NCBI GenBank assembly: GCA_029255105.1
Contig: JAQWWH010000010.1
Coordinates: 124,001-188,000, forward strand
Direction of reading: 5' to 3'
Source: Flavimaricola sp.
Lineage (GTDB): Bacteria; Pseudomonadota; Alphaproteobacteria; Rhodobacterales; Rhodobacteraceae
Length of the DNA stretch: 64,000 nucleotides
Of the stretch, positions 8,864 to 19,279 are shown in pieces. A program made the position numbers and the translations under genes. Under the pieces are notes generated by a model, which was not told the DNA's origin, made no database searches, and worked only from the letters and a program-made list of their open reading frames with translations. Numbering within the stretch: position 1 is the first letter of the stretch; each line of letters starts with the position of its first letter.

Positions 8864-11313
8864 GACCGGGCCCGCTCAATGGCCGCCAGGATCTTTTCGG
8901 CCGTCGCCGGGGCGACGAGGGCGGGATAGCCCGGACCACAGGCCGATATGGCCTTGGACAGCGCCAGAAAGGCCGAGATGCCCAGCATGAAGGGTGGCTC
9001 GCCCACCGCTTTGGACCGGTACACCGTTTCGGACCGATTTGGCGCGTCCCAAAGGGCCACATTGAAGATATCGGGCCGGTCCGAACAGGCCGGTATCTTG
9101 TAGGTTGAGGGAGCGTGGGTGCGCAGGCGGCCCTTGTCGTCCCAGACAAGCTCTTCGGTCGTCAGCCAACCCGCGCCCTGAACATAGCCCCCTTCGACCT
9201 GGCCGATGTCGAGGGCCGGGTTCAGGCTGGCACCGGCATCATGCAGGATGTCGGCACGCAGGATCCGGTTCTCACCGGTCAGCGTATCGATCACCACTTC
9301 TGTGACCGCCGCGCCATGGGCAAAGTAGTAGAAGGGTCGGCCTTCGCCCTTGATCCGGTCCCAGACGATGTCCGGGGTCTTGTAGAAGCCTGTGGCCGAA
9401 AGGCTGACCCGGTTCATGTAGGCGGTCTGTGCGGCTTCGGCAAAGGACAGGACGGTGCCAGCCACTGTGACCTTGCCATCGGCAAAGCGTACGCTGGCGG
9501 GATCGGCCTGATGCAGCTCGGCCAGGCAGGTGGCGATGCGGTCGCGGATCGTATCACAGGCGGCCTGGGCCGCCATGCCATTCAGATCGGACCCCGACGA
9601 GGCCGCCGTGGCAGAGGTGTTGGGCACCTTGCCGGTATCGGTTGCCGTGATCTTCACCGCAGAAGGGTCGATGCCGAACCGGCTGGCCGCCACCTGGGCC
9701 ACCTTCTGGAACAGGCCCTGGCCCATTTCAGTGCCACCATGGTTCAGATGCACCGAGCCGTCCTGATAGACATGGACAAGCGCCCCCGCCTGGTTGAGAT
9801 GGGTCAGTGTGAACGAGATGCCGAACTTCACCGGTGAAAAGGCGATGCCTCGCTTCAGGACCGTCTGCCCGGCGTTCCATGCGGCAATAGCCTCGCGGCG
9901 CTGGGCAAAGTCGGACGAGGTCAGCAAGGCCTCGGTCATCTCGTGAAGGGCAAAATCGGTGACCTCCATACCATAGGGGGTCGTATTGGCCGGACGCATC
10001 CGGCCTGCGGGCGAATGCTCCGCCCCATAGCGGACCGCTCCGCCACCGCCGCCCGTGAGCGGCTGGGCCGTACCGGGCTGGGGTGTATTGGGCGTCCGCT
10101 TCTTCGGATCGGAAGTATCCTCGGGGGGGCGCAAAGCGCGGGGGGCAGACAGCCCCCCTCCAACCGGTGCCATTGGGGCATAATAGTTGATCTTGCGGAC
10201 CTCGACCGGATCAAGGCCGAGGTGATGGGCCAGGTGATCGATCGCCGCTTCCATGCCGAACATGCCCTGCGGTCCGCCAAAGCCCCGATAGGCTGTCGCC
10301 GACTGGGTGTTGGTACGCAGGCGGTGCGAAGTTATGCGGGCGGCAGGCAGCAGGTAGGCGTTGTCGGCGTGCAGCATCGCTCGGTCTGCTACTGGCAAGG
10401 ACAGGTCCATAGCCCAGCCGCACCGGGTGTATTGGGTGAAATCGACCGCCAGAATTCGACCCTCGGCATCATGCCCGATCTCATAGTCGATGCGGAAATC
10501 ATGGCGCTTGCCGGTGATGATCATGTCGTCGTCGCGGTCATAGCGCATCTTGCAGGGTCGGCCGGTAATCCGGGCGGCGACGGCGCAGGCGACGGCCAGC
10601 GCATTGCCCTGGCTTTCCTTGCCGCCAAAGCCTCCGCCCATCCGGCGGACCTCGCAGCGGACAGCGTGCATTGGCAGGTCAAGGGCCTCGGCGACCTTAT
10701 GCTGGATCTCGGTCGGGTGCTGGGTTGAGGAGTGGATGACCATGTCCCCCCCCTCCTGGGGCAGGGCAAGGGCGGCCTGGCCCTCCAGGTAAAAGTGCTC
10801 CTGCCCGCCCATCTCCAGACTGCCGGACAGGCGCAGGGGCGCTGCGGCCATCGTGGCCTCTACATCGCCCTTGGTCCAGATCCGGGGGCCATCCTCAAAT
10901 CGGCTGTCTGCCGCCAGTGCGGCCTCTATGGTCAGGATTGGGCGCTCTTCCTCATAGTTCACCCGGCCAAGAGCGGCCGCCCGACGGGCCGCACCATGGC
11001 TGGTCGCCACGACGAGAAACAGCTGCTGACCCACGTAGTGGACGGTCCCATCGGACAAGAGGGGCTCGTCATGGTTTGACGGGGAGCAATCGCAAGGCCC
11101 GGGCAGGTCCTGCGCGGTGAGGACCGCGACAACGCCCTCTGCCTGCCGGACCGCCTCAAGGTCCATAGCGAGGATCCGGCCACGGGCAATCGTGGACAGC
11201 CCAAAGGCCAGATGCAGCGTGCCCTGCGGAGTGGGGATATCGTCGACGTAGCGGGCCTGGCCGGTCACATGAAGCGGGGCGGCATCATGGGGCAGGGGGC
11301 GGGCGACGGTCAT
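8860..11313 (-). CDS. xdhB: Xanthine dehydrogenase molybdopterin-binding subunit XdhB, with an in-frame repeat insertion
   Basis: The large Mo-cofactor subunit, which hydroxylates hypoxanthine/xanthine to urate; the partner XdhA carries FAD and 2Fe-2S clusters. Seen: '[10 protein letters not shown]' (Mo-cofactor domain), '[14 protein letters not shown]', and '[10 protein letters not shown]' near the C-terminus, in which the Glu at about residue 772 is the catalytic base of the family. Length is 817, some 40 residues longer than the roughly 775 I expect. The excess falls at about residues 384-435, where a Pro/Gly-rich low-complexity stretch separates 'KINYYAP' from 'NTTPYGMEV', which are adjacent in relatives; its DNA contains a palindromic element (10095-10160). 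It overlaps xdhA and xdhC by ATGA. Confidence 0.93.
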   Translation of the reverse strand: MTVARPLPHDAAPLHVTGQARYVDDIPTPQGTLHLAFGLSTIARGRILAMDLEAVRQAEGVVAVLTAQDLPGPCDCSPSNHDEPLLSDGTVHYVGQQLFLVVATSHGAARRAAALGRVNYEEERPILTIEAALAADSRFEDGPRIWTKGDVEATMAAAPLRLSGSLEMGGQEHFYLEGQAALALPQEGGDMVIHSSTQHPTEIQHKVAEALDLPMHAVRCEVRRMGGGFGGKESQGNALAVACAVAARITGRPCKMRYDRDDDMIITGKRHDFRIDYEIGHDAEGRILAVDFTQYTRCGWAMDLSLPVADRAMLHADNAYLLPAARITSHRLRTNTQSATAYRGFGGPQGMFGMEAAIDHLAHHLGLDPVEVRKINYYAPMAPVGGGLSAPRALRPPEDTSDPKKRTPNTPQPGTAQPLTGGGGGAVRYGAEHSPAGRMRPANTTPYGMEVTDFALHEMTEALLTSSDFAQRREAIAAWNAGQTVLKRGIAFSPVKFGISFTLTHLNQAGALVHVYQDGSVHLNHGGTEMGQGLFQKVAQVAASRFGIDPSAVKITATDTGKVPNTSATAASSGSDLNGMAAQAACDTIRDRIATCLAELHQADPASVRFADGKVTVAGTVLSFAEAAQTAYMNRVSLSATGFYKTPDIVWDRIKGEGRPFYYFAHGAAVTEVVIDTLTGENRILRADILHDAGASLNPALDIGQVEGGYVQGAGWLTTEELVWDDKGRLRTHAPSTYKIPACSDRPDIFNVALWDAPNRSETVYRSKAVGEPPFMLGISAFLALSKAISACGPGYPALVAPATAEKILAAIERARS
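10095..10160. repeat. GGGGGGC-AGACA-GCCCCCC / GCGC-AAA-GCGC palindromic element inside xdhB
   Basis: Two hairpins stand side by side: GGGGGGC/GCCCCCC (10140-10158, loop AGACA) and GCGC/GCGC (10129-10139, loop AAA). They are preceded on the plus strand by CTTCTTCGGATCGGAAGTA, which is then followed by TCC. The unit closely resembles intergenic GC-hairpin elements I associate with Rhodobacteraceae genomes. It is read in frame on the minus strand as a Gly-Gly-Gly-Leu...Pro-Pro-Glu-Asp stretch of XdhB. Confidence 0.75.
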
Positions 11314-12701
11314 GGTTGCACCTCCAGCACTGACACCAGCTCGCCGGCAAGGTCGGCCCTGTAACGTCGCAACAGGTTCCGGGCCACTTCAAGACGGTAG
11401 GTGGCAGAGGCGCGCATGTCGGTGAGGGGTGCAAAATCCTCAGCAAAGGCGGGCAATGCGGCCTCGACCGTGGTCGCGTCCCATGTCTTGCCGACCAAGG
11501 CGGCCTCGACGAAAGACGCCCGCTTGGGGGTGCCGGCCATGCCACCAAAGGCGATCGTTGCCGCCTGGACCATCCCCCCCTCAATTGTCAGGTTGAAGCA
11601 CCCGCAAACTGCCGAGATGTCCTGATCAAACCGCTTGGAAATCTTGTAGCATCGCAAAGCCTGCGCAGTACGGGGGATCGTGACCGCCTCGACAAATTCC
11701 CCGGGTGCCCTGTCCTGCTTGCCATAGTCGAGGAAAAAGGCCTCGACAGGCAGATGTCGGCGGGTGTCACCCTTGCGCAGATGCAGCGTGGCGCCAAGCG
11801 CAATCAGGGCAGGTGCATTGTCCCCGATCGGCGATCCGTTGGCGATGGACCCGCCGATGGTCGCGGCATTGCGGACCTGGACCGACCCGTACCGCCGGAT
11901 GAGTTCAGCGTAGGAGGGATGGGGTGCCGCAATCACCTCAAGCAGGCTGGTCATCGTCACACCGGCCCCAACGCGCAGGACATCGCCCTCTTCGGTGATC
12001 GTCTGCAGATCGGTGCAACGGTTGAGAAAGGCCACAGGACCGAGGTTGCGAAACTGCTTGGTGACCCAAAGGCCGACATCCGTCGCACCCGCAATCAGCG
12101 TGGCGTCCGGGTTGTCCAGATACCATCGGGCCAGCGCATCGGAGGAGGTCGGGCAGTAAGGTGGGTCTTGACCCACCGACGCCTCAGGGGTGGGTGGGTC
12201 AAGACCCACCTTACCAGCATCTGCCAGCATCCAGTCGGGGACCGGGGTCCCTTCGATTGCCTCGGCGGCCCGCACGATGGGGGCATATCCGGTACAGCGG
12301 CACAGATTGCCCGCCAGCTGATCATCGTGGTCGTGGCGTCCGTTCAGATGGGCCACCGCCATGGAGACCACAAAGCCCGGCGTGCAGAACCCGCATTGGG
12401 ATCCGTGCTTGGCCACCATGGCCTCTTGCGCCGGATGCATCTGGCCTTGGGGACCGGCGATGCCTTCGACAGTACGGACGGCCTTTCCGGCCAGCTGCGG
12501 CATGAACAGGATGCAGGCGTTCAGCGCCCGGCTTCCGTCGGCATCGGTCACCATGACGGTGCAGGCGCCACAATCACCCTCGTTGCAGCCCTCTTTGGTG
12601 CCGCACAGGCCACGCTCTTCGCGCAGCCAATCCAGAAGCGTCCCTGTTGCCCCGCTTTCGGCGCACACAGTCTCTCCGTTCAGAAGAAACGTGATCTCCA
12701 T
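11310..12701 (-). CDS. xdhA: Xanthine dehydrogenase FAD/iron-sulfur subunit XdhA
   Basis: A 463-residue small subunit that takes electrons from XdhB through two 2Fe-2S clusters to FAD and NAD. The plant-type ferredoxin cluster is ligated by 'CNEGDCGAC' at residues 39-47 with an upstream Cys; the second cluster by 'QCGFCTPGF' and 'LCRCTGYAP'. The FAD domain begins near residue 190 with '[11 protein letters not shown]' and has '[22 protein letters not shown]'. Length matches the Rhodobacter XdhA. The interdomain linker at about residues 163-182 is encoded by a 59-bp composite palindrome (12156-12214). It is the first gene of the xdhABC-transporter unit and is divergent from dnaE. Confidence 0.93.
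   Translation of the reverse strand: MEITFLLNGETVCAESGATGTLLDWLREERGLCGTKEGCNEGDCGACTVMVTDADGSRALNACILFMPQLAGKAVRTVEGIAGPQGQMHPAQEAMVAKHGSQCGFCTPGFVVSMAVAHLNGRHDHDDQLAGNLCRCTGYAPIVRAAEAIEGTPVPDWMLADAGKVGLDPPTPEASVGQDPPYCPTSSDALARWYLDNPDATLIAGATDVGLWVTKQFRNLGPVAFLNRCTDLQTITEEGDVLRVGAGVTMTSLLEVIAAPHPSYAELIRRYGSVQVRNAATIGGSIANGSPIGDNAPALIALGATLHLRKGDTRRHLPVEAFFLDYGKQDRAPGEFVEAVTIPRTAQALRCYKISKRFDQDISAVCGCFNLTIEGGMVQAATIAFGGMAGTPKRASFVEAALVGKTWDATTVEAALPAFAEDFAPLTDMRASATYRLEVARNLLRRYRADLAGELVSVLEVQP
12156..12214. repeat. Composite palindrome: two 22-bp inverted arms inside the xdhA linker
   Basis: The left arm 12156-12177 and right arm 12193-12214 are exact reverse complements over 22 bases, with a 15-base centre. 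Each arm is itself a small palindrome (GGTGGGTC, two bases, GACCCACC) and carries the GTAAGGTGGGTC end that also forms the free-standing element at 3085-3110. On the coding strand it reads as Lys-Val-Gly-Leu-Asp-Pro-Pro...Val-Gly-Gln-Asp-Pro-Pro-Tyr, with no stop. Confidence 0.9.
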
Positions 12702-12944
12702 ATTCGAGAACCTGCCGCCTTACCGTATGTTTGGGGCTTCTGCACGATCGATGCGGCGTAGATCGGGCGCCCTGTCCGGGTTGTCTGATGAAACCCTGAT
12801 GACTGTCCCTTGGCAAGCCATTTTCGCATACTTCTGGCTATGACAAGCAACCCTGTAAGGTGCGCAACGCGCACCCCGCGATTATCCGCCGCGATCACCC
12901 TGTTGCCCCTTGCCCCGCCCTCGCCCCAAGATACTGTGGCCGGC

Positions 12945-15900
12945 ATGACAAAAGAGCCCCGATTCATCCACCTGCGCGTCCATACCGAATACTCTCTTCT
13001 GGAAGGGGCGGTCCCGGTCAAAAAGCTGCCCGGACTGGCCGCGGCCGCATTCATGCCGGCCGTTGCCATCACCGACACGAACAACATGTTCGCCGCGCTG
13101 GAGTTTTCCGAAGGCGCGGCCAAGGCCGGAATTCAGCCGATCATCGGCTGCCAGCTCAGCCTGACCTACCTGCCGCCCGAGCCCGGAAAACGGCCAGAGC
13201 CACCGGCCCCGCTGGTGCTGCTCGCCCAGTCCGAGGCGGGCTATATGAACCTGATGAAACTCAATTCCTGCGAGTATCTCGACGCAGGGGGAGAGTTGCC
13301 GCAGGTCAGTCTTGAAGAGCTTGCCACCTATTCGGAGGGTCTAATCTGCCTGACCGGTGGCCCCGACGGCCCGGTGGGCCGGTTGTTGCGCGCCGGGCAA
13401 GGCCCCAAGGCGCAGGCCCTGATGACCCGGCTTGCCACGATCTACCCTGACCGGCTGTATGTGGAACTGCAACGCCACCCCGGCGACGGCGGTCTGCCCG
13501 AGGCAGAGCGCCTGACCGAACAGGGGCATGTCGAAATGGCCTATGCCATGGACTTGCCGCTGGTGGCCACGAATGACGTCTACTTCCCCAAGGCCGCCCT
13601 TTACGAGGCCCATGACGCCCTGCTGTGCATTGCCGACGGGGCCTACGTCGACCAGCAGGAACCCCGCCGCCGTCTGACCCCCCAGCACTATTTCAAAAGC
13701 CCGCGCGAGATGGCGACACTGTTTGCCGACTTGCCCGAAGCGATCGAGAACACGGTCGAGATTGCCCGCCGCTGCGCCTTTCGCGCCCGCAAGCGCAATC
13801 CGATCCTTCCCAAGTTCGCCGATGACGAGGTCGAGGAACTGCGTCGACAGGCCCGGGCCGGGCTTGCGGACCGGCTTGCCGTCATCCCCCATGCTGCCCC
13901 GGTCGAGGATTACGAAAAGCGCCTCGAGTTTGAGCTGGGCATCATCGAGAAGATGGGCTTTCCCGGCTACTTCCTGATCGTGGCCGACTTCATCAAATGG
14001 GCCAAGGATCAGGCCATTCCGGTAGGACCGGGCCGTGGCTCGGGCGCGGGCAGTCTTGTGGCCTATGCCCTGACGATCACCGACCTTGATCCCTTGCGCT
14101 ATTCGCTGCTGTTCGAGCGGTTTTTGAACCCCGAACGTGTGTCCATGCCCGACTTTGACATCGACTTCTGCATGGACCGGCGCGAAGAGGTGATCCGCTA
14201 CGTTCAAGAGAAATATGGCCGCGACAAGGTTGGCCAGATCATCACCTTTGGGGCGTTGCTGTCCAAGGCCGCCGTCCGCGACGTGGGCCGGGTTCTGCAA
14301 ATGCCCTACGGACAGGTCGATCGCCTCTCTAAGATGATCCCGGTCGAGGGGGTGAAACCGGTCAGCATCGAAAAGGCCCTCGCCGACGAACCCCGTCTGC
14401 GCGAAGAGGCCAAGAATGAAGAAGTCGTCAATCGTCTGCTGACCTACGCCCAGCAGGTCGAGGGTCTCTTGCGCAATGCCTCGACCCATGCTGCGGGTGT
14501 GGTGATCGGGGACCGGCCCCTAGACGAACTGGTCCCGCTTTATCAGGATCCCCGCTCTGACATGCCTGCGACCCAGTTCAACATGAAATGGGTGGAACAG
14601 GCGGGGCTGGTCAAATTCGACTTTCTGGGCCTCAAGACCCTGACGGTGATCCAGAATGCGGTCGATCTGATCAAGACTGCCGGCCGCACCCTGAATGTCG
14701 CGGCCGAAGGCACGGTCCTGTATCAGCCGCCACAAGGGTTTGAGTATGACATCGGGGCGATCCCGCTGGATGACGCCAAATCATACGAGCTTTATGCCGC
14801 GGCCAAAACAGTCGCGGTGTTTCAGGTGGAAAGCTCGGGCATGATGGATGCCCTCAAGCGGATGAAACCGACCTGCATCGAGGACATCGTGGCCCTTGTG
14901 GCCCTTTATCGGCCGGGTCCGATGGAGAATATTCCGACCTACTGTGAGGTGAAGAACGGCCTAAAGGAGCTGGAATCGATCCACCCTTCGATTGACCACA
15001 TCCTCAAGGAAACCCAGGGCATCATCGTCTATCAGGAACAGGTGATGGAAATCGCTCAGGTCATGGCCGGCTATTCGCTGGGCGGTGCAGACCTGTTGCG
15101 TCGGGCGATGGGCAAAAAGATCGCCGAGGAAATGGCCAAAGAGCGTCCAAAGTTCGAGGACGGGGCCAAGTCCAACGGGGTCGAGCCCAAAAAGGCCCGA
15201 GAGGTCTTTGACCTTCTCGAGAAGTTCGCCAACTACGGCTTTAACAAAAGCCACGCGGCGGCCTATGCAGTGGTCAGCTACCAGACCGCATGGCTCAAAG
15301 CGAACCATCCGGTGGAATTCATGGCCGGTGTCATGAACTGCGATATCCACCTGACGGACAAGCTTGGGGTCTATTTTCAGGAGGTCAAGAAAGGCCTTGG
15401 TCTTGAGTATATTCCGCCCTGCGTGAACCGGTCTGACGCCACCTTTACCGTGGCGGAGGGCAAGCTGGTCTATGCGCTGGGCGCCCTGAAGAATGTCGGG
15501 GTCGAGGCGATGCGCCTGATCGTAGCCGGGCGCGGTGACAAGCCGTTTGCCACGCTTTTTGATCTGGCCCGCCGCGTCGACCTCAAGCGTGTCGGCAAAC
15601 GTCCGCTTGAGATGCTTGCCCGTGCCGGTGGCTTTGATGTGCTGGATTCCAACCGCAGGCGGGTTTTTGACAGTCTTGACGCCCTTGTGGCCTATTCTGC
15701 AGCGGTTCATGAGCAGAAAAGTTCAAGCCAGGTCAGTCTGTTTGGAGAGGCTGGCGAGGATTTGCCGGAACCTCGCATAGCCAGTGTCCCGGACTGGCAG
15801 CCTGCCGAACGTCTGGCGGAAGAGTTCAAGGCCGTAGGCTTTTACCTCTCAGGTCATCCGCTTGACGACTATCTTGCACCGTTGCGGCGCAAAGGTGTTC

Positions 15901-16445
15901 TGTCATTGGACGAGGTGACGGCCAAGGCGGCCAAAGGCGCTTGCATCGAAAAGATGGCGGGAACGGTTGCCGGTCGGCAAGAGCGCAAATCGGCCCGGGG
16001 CAATCGGTTTGCTTTTGTCCAGCTGTCTGATCCTACAGGGCAATATGAGGTGACGATGTTCTCGGACACACTTGAACTTGCCCGCGAACATCTGGAAGTC
16101 GGCTCGCAGGTCGTCATCCAGGTCGAGGCAACAATGGAGTCTGAACAGCTCAAGCTTTTGGGCCGTTCCGTCACGCCGATCGACACGATCGTTGCCGATG
16201 CGGGGTCGATTGGACTGCGCATCTTTGTCGAACAGGTCCAAGCCGTCAGCCAAGTCGCCGGTGTCCTAGAGCGTGCCGCCCGCGACGGTGTGAGGGGCGG
16301 AAAGGGTCCGATCCTCATCAACCTGATGGATGCAGGCCTGCCCGGTGAGGTTGAAATTGACTGCGGAGTAGAGTTTCCAGTCACCCCCCAGATCAAGGGT
16401 GCCTTGCGCTCGCTCGAAGGGGTGATCGAGGTCGAAGAGGTCTGA
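12945..16445 (+). CDS. dnaE: DNA polymerase III alpha subunit
   Basis: A 1166-residue replicative polymerase of the DnaE1 class. The N-terminal PHP domain starts with 'FIHLRVHTEYSLLEGA'; the palm has 'GPGRGSGAGSLVAYAL' and 'MPDFDIDFCMDRR' with catalytic Asp residues; 'NYGFNKSHAAAYAVVSY' is the fingers region; the tail has the helix-hairpin-helix and an OB-fold ('GTVAGRQERKSARGNRFAFV'). I start at the ATG at 12945, which gives the standard N-terminus; the open frame extends to 12810 but those residues are not family-like. The gene is divergent from xdhA, with about 243 bases between. No partner replication gene is adjacent. Confidence 0.96.
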   Translation: MTKEPRFIHLRVHTEYSLLEGAVPVKKLPGLAAAAFMPAVAITDTNNMFAALEFSEGAAKAGIQPIIGCQLSLTYLPPEPGKRPEPPAPLVLLAQSEAGYMNLMKLNSCEYLDAGGELPQVSLEELATYSEGLICLTGGPDGPVGRLLRAGQGPKAQALMTRLATIYPDRLYVELQRHPGDGGLPEAERLTEQGHVEMAYAMDLPLVATNDVYFPKAALYEAHDALLCIADGAYVDQQEPRRRLTPQHYFKSPREMATLFADLPEAIENTVEIARRCAFRARKRNPILPKFADDEVEELRRQARAGLADRLAVIPHAAPVEDYEKRLEFELGIIEKMGFPGYFLIVADFIKWAKDQAIPVGPGRGSGAGSLVAYALTITDLDPLRYSLLFERFLNPERVSMPDFDIDFCMDRREEVIRYVQEKYGRDKVGQIITFGALLSKAAVRDVGRVLQMPYGQVDRLSKMIPVEGVKPVSIEKALADEPRLREEAKNEEVVNRLLTYAQQVEGLLRNASTHAAGVVIGDRPLDELVPLYQDPRSDMPATQFNMKWVEQAGLVKFDFLGLKTLTVIQNAVDLIKTAGRTLNVAAEGTVLYQPPQGFEYDIGAIPLDDAKSYELYAAAKTVAVFQVESSGMMDALKRMKPTCIEDIVALVALYRPGPMENIPTYCEVKNGLKELESIHPSIDHILKETQGIIVYQEQVMEIAQVMAGYSLGGADLLRRAMGKKIAEEMAKERPKFEDGAKSNGVEPKKAREVFDLLEKFANYGFNKSHAAAYAVVSYQTAWLKANHPVEFMAGVMNCDIHLTDKLGVYFQEVKKGLGLEYIPPCVNRSDATFTVAEGKLVYALGALKNVGVEAMRLIVAGRGDKPFATLFDLARRVDLKRVGKRPLEMLARAGGFDVLDSNRRRVFDSLDALVAYSAAVHEQKSSSQVSLFGEAGEDLPEPRIASVPDWQPAERLAEEFKAVGFYLSGHPLDDYLAPLRRKGVLSLDEVTAKAAKGACIEKMAGTVAGRQERKSARGNRFAFVQLSDPTGQYEVTMFSDTLELAREHLEVGSQVVIQVEATMESEQLKLLGRSVTPIDTIVADAGSIGLRIFVEQVQAVSQVAGVLERAARDGVRGGKGPILINLMDAGLPGEVEIDCGVEFPVTPQIKGALRSLEGVIEVEEV

Positions 16446-16527
16446 CCCTCTGGCAGCGCTTTCCACAAAAATGGACGCTCGAAGGATTTTTTGTTAATCT
16501 CTCGCTCGGTGAACGGTGGGAGAGAAC

Positions 16528-17451
16528 ATGTATTCTGGACATGCGGCCAGGCGGCTGGCGTTTACGCTTGCGCTTCCTTTGGCCCTCGGTGCCTGCGCAG
16601 ATCCCCTTGGAGGACTGGACCGGCTGTCCGAAGTCAGCCTTCCCGAGGATGCAAATGCGGCAGCGCTTGCGCCCCCTTCGGCAGAGCAATCGGCAGCCCC
16701 GGGTTTTCTAAGCCGCGTTCTTGATCGCACGCTGGGGCAGGGGCCTGGCCTGCTCCCCGCTTCAGTCGGCTCGTCGGGGGAAACGGGTACGCCTGAACTG
16801 GGACCGGACGATGACAATGCCGCGGCAGATGGTACGGATGCGCTACGCGATTTGGAGGGCGCATCTCAGGAGGATGAGGTGGCCGAAGCGCCTGCCCGGA
16901 GGGGCTTTGGCGCTTTCCTGAGCCGCCTTGCCCCGTCACCGGTCTCTGCCCGCAACGCCACCCCCGGCGAGGCGGGTGATTTGGCGGGTCCTTCTCTGGA
17001 TCTGGCCCAAGACGAAGTGGCGGTCGTCTGTGGCATCGGCGCCCGTTCCCTCGGGACGGTTGTCGGGCAGGCTTCCGGATACACTATCTATGACAACAAC
17101 TCGGCCATCGTCGCGCCACGGCCCCACTACGTCACCGGCTTTTCCGATGGCTGTGCCCGCCAGTTTCAGGCCGCTCTCATCCTGTTTGGAGATGTCGGAA
17201 CGCATGAAGTCATCCGCTACAGCGAAGGCACCGAGGATCTGCCCTTTACCGCAACCGACACCGCCTATGAGGATATCAAGCGCCGTGTTTGCCGGGTTGG
17301 TACGGGTCAGCCCTGCGGCCAGGCGCTTGATCGGCTGGCTGTCGATACGACCTTTCTCACGGTATACGAGACCTTTGGAACCAATGCCGAATGGGCCGAA
17401 GTCCTGCTGTCGGGTGGGGAACTGATTGCGATTGCCAGAAAGGGCGGCTGA
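16528..17451 (+). CDS. Predicted lipoprotein of unknown function
   Basis: A 307-residue protein with a lipoprotein signal: positive N-terminus, hydrophobic core and lipobox 'LALGAC' with the acylated Cys at residue 23. Residues 30-150 are low-complexity, rich in Ala, Pro, Asp and Glu. The C-terminal 150 residues look folded, with paired cysteines ('VVCGIGARSLGTVV', 'DGCARQF', 'RRVCRVGTGQPCG') and end in strands. The ATG at 16528 is preceded by GGGAGAG; an in-frame GTG at 16516 is less likely. I think it is a conserved Rhodobacteraceae envelope lipoprotein but cannot give a role. It is convergent with slyX, with only three bases between their stops. Confidence 0.7.
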   Translation: MYSGHAARRLAFTLALPLALGACADPLGGLDRLSEVSLPEDANAAALAPPSAEQSAAPGFLSRVLDRTLGQGPGLLPASVGSSGETGTPELGPDDDNAAADGTDALRDLEGASQEDEVAEAPARRGFGAFLSRLAPSPVSARNATPGEAGDLAGPSLDLAQDEVAVVCGIGARSLGTVVGQASGYTIYDNNSAIVAPRPHYVTGFSDGCARQFQAALILFGDVGTHEVIRYSEGTEDLPFTATDTAYEDIKRRVCRVGTGQPCGQALDRLAVDTTFLTVYETFGTNAEWAEVLLSGGELIAIARKGG

Positions 17452-17454
17452 GGA

Positions 17455-17658
17455 TCACCAGTGCGGCGGGGGCTGGTCAGCCAATGGGGCCATCTCGCCG
17501 CCCGCCACCTCCCGCTCGGCCTCTCGCTCCATCAGCATGGCGACACGGCGGGTCAGCACGGCAATCTCTCGTTCTTGCCGGGCGACGATGTCGGACAGGT
17601 CCTCAACCGTGCGGATAAGGTGGGCGAGGCGTTCTTCATGTGCGGTAATATCGGTCAT
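17455..17658 (-). CDS. slyX: SlyX-like coiled-coil protein
   Basis: A 67-residue protein with one long heptad helix ('HEERLAHLIRTVEDLSDIVARQ...') followed by a short Pro-rich end 'DQPPPHW', which is the typical SlyX C-terminus. SlyX proteins are small soluble coiled coils with no established function. The open frame continues upstream to 17835 into the hisS region, but the ATG at 17658 gives the family length. It is transcribed away from hisS. Confidence 0.75.
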   Translation of the reverse strand: MTDITAHEERLAHLIRTVEDLSDIVARQEREIAVLTRRVAMLMEREAEREVAGGEMAPLADQPPPHW

Positions 17659-17788
17659 ATGCACACCAAGCCGCTTGTGCGCCCCTGTGCAAGAGTTTTC
17701 TGCGAATGCCACTTGCCCCGCCTCTGACATTGCCCTCTTGCCGGGACGAGGGTAAACGCAGCCCGAACCACCCAAGGCAGGACAGACC

Positions 17789-19279
17789 ATGGCCAAGGAC
17801 AACAAACCCAGACGCCCCAAGGCCGAGACGCCCAAAGGGTTTCGCGACTATTTCGGCGCGGAGGTAACTGAACGCGCCCAGATGCTGCGCAACATCGCCA
17901 AGGTCTATCATCGCTACGGCTTTGACGCGCTGGAAACGAGTGCTGTCGAAACGGTCGAGGCGCTGGGCAAGTTCCTGCCCGATGTGGATCGCCCCAACGA
18001 AGGTGTGTTTGCCTGGCAAGAGGACGACGATTGGTTGGCCCTGCGCTATGACCTGACCGCACCCCTGGCCCGGGTCTACGCCCAGCACCGCAACGATCTG
18101 CCCACCCCCTACCGCCGCTATGCGATGGGCCCGGTGTGGCGCAACGAAAAGCCCGGCCCCGGCCGGTTCCGCCAGTTCTACCAATGCGACGCCGATACGG
18201 TGGGGGCGCCTTCGGTGGCCGCAGACGCCGAGATTTGCGCGATGGCCTCGGATGTGTTCGAGGCCGTGGGCATCCCACGCGGCGACTATGTGATCCGGGT
18301 CAACAACCGCAAGGTTCTGAACGGTGTGATGGAAGTCGCAGGCGTGCTTGATCCCTCCGACCCCGAAAAATTCGCCCATGAACGGGGCATCGTTCTGCGG
18401 GCCATCGACAAGCTGGACCGCCTTGGCCCGGCAGGCGTCCGGGCGCTTCTGGGCGAAGGCCGCAAGGATGAAAGCGGCGACTTCACCAAAGGCGCAGGCC
18501 TTGGTTCTGATCAGGCCGAGGTTGTGATGTCCTTTATGGATGCCAAAGGTGCGGACGGTGCCGACACCGTGGCCCGGCTTCAGTCCCTGGTTGCCGGATC
18601 GGTCACCGGTCAGGCCGGTGTGGCGGAGTTGGAGCAGATCGCGGGCCTTCTGGACGCGCAGGGCTATGGTCCCGACCGTATCATCATCGACCCTTCTGTC
18701 GTCCGTGGCCTTGGCTACTACACCGGCCCTGTTTACGAGGCCGAGCTGACCTTTGAAATCACCGACGACAAGGGCCGCAAGCAGCAATTCGGCTCGGTCG
18801 CGGGGGGCGGGCGCTATGACGATTTGGTCAAACGCTTCACCGGGCAGGAAGTGCCTGCCACGGGGATCTCGATCGGTGTCGACCGGCTGTTGGCGGCGCT
18901 GCATGCCAAGGGCCGCATGGGCTCTGTCGCGCCGGGGCCGGTGATCGTGACGGTCATGGATCGCGACCGCATGGCGGACTATCAGGCCATGGTCGCTGAC
19001 CTGCGCAACGCAGGCATCCGGGCCGAGGCGTATCTGGGCAACCCCAAGAACTTTGGTAACCAGCTCAAATACGCGGACAAGCGGCAAAGCCCGGTGGCCG
19101 TGATCGAGGGTGGCGACGAAAAGGCCAAGGGCGTGGTGCAGATCAAGGACCTGATCCTCGGGGCCAAGATCGCAGAGAATGCCACGCTTGAGGAATGGAA
19201 AGACCGGCCCAGCCAGTACGAAGTGCCCCGTTCCGACCTTGTGGCCCGGGTCAAGGCCATCCTGGCGGGCCAATCGTGA
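17789..19279 (+). CDS. hisS: Histidyl-tRNA synthetase
   Basis: A 496-residue class II synthetase that charges tRNA-His. Seen: the N-terminal '[11 protein letters not shown]' start, motif 1/2 regions ('[13 protein letters not shown]', '[26 protein letters not shown]'), the histidine-specific '[11 protein letters not shown]' and motif 3 '[12 protein letters not shown]...GISIGVDRL'. A C-terminal anticodon-binding domain follows. It is the first gene of a tight hisS-hisZ-hisG cluster; hisZ starts inside its stop (GTGA). Confidence 0.96.
   Translation: MAKDNKPRRPKAETPKGFRDYFGAEVTERAQMLRNIAKVYHRYGFDALETSAVETVEALGKFLPDVDRPNEGVFAWQEDDDWLALRYDLTAPLARVYAQHRNDLPTPYRRYAMGPVWRNEKPGPGRFRQFYQCDADTVGAPSVAADAEICAMASDVFEAVGIPRGDYVIRVNNRKVLNGVMEVAGVLDPSDPEKFAHERGIVLRAIDKLDRLGPAGVRALLGEGRKDESGDFTKGAGLGSDQAEVVMSFMDAKGADGADTVARLQSLVAGSVTGQAGVAELEQIAGLLDAQGYGPDRIIIDPSVVRGLGYYTGPVYEAELTFEITDDKGRKQQFGSVAGGGRYDDLVKRFTGQEVPATGISIGVDRLLAALHAKGRMGSVAPGPVIVTVMDRDRMADYQAMVADLRNAGIRAEAYLGNPKNFGNQLKYADKRQSPVAVIEGGDEKAKGVVQIKDLILGAKIAENATLEEWKDRPSQYEVPRSDLVARVKAILAGQS

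Noticed and set aside
12156-12214. CRISPR-like repeat-spacer unit
   Set aside because: Only two arms in inverted, not direct, orientation, inside a coding gene; no array and no cas genes.
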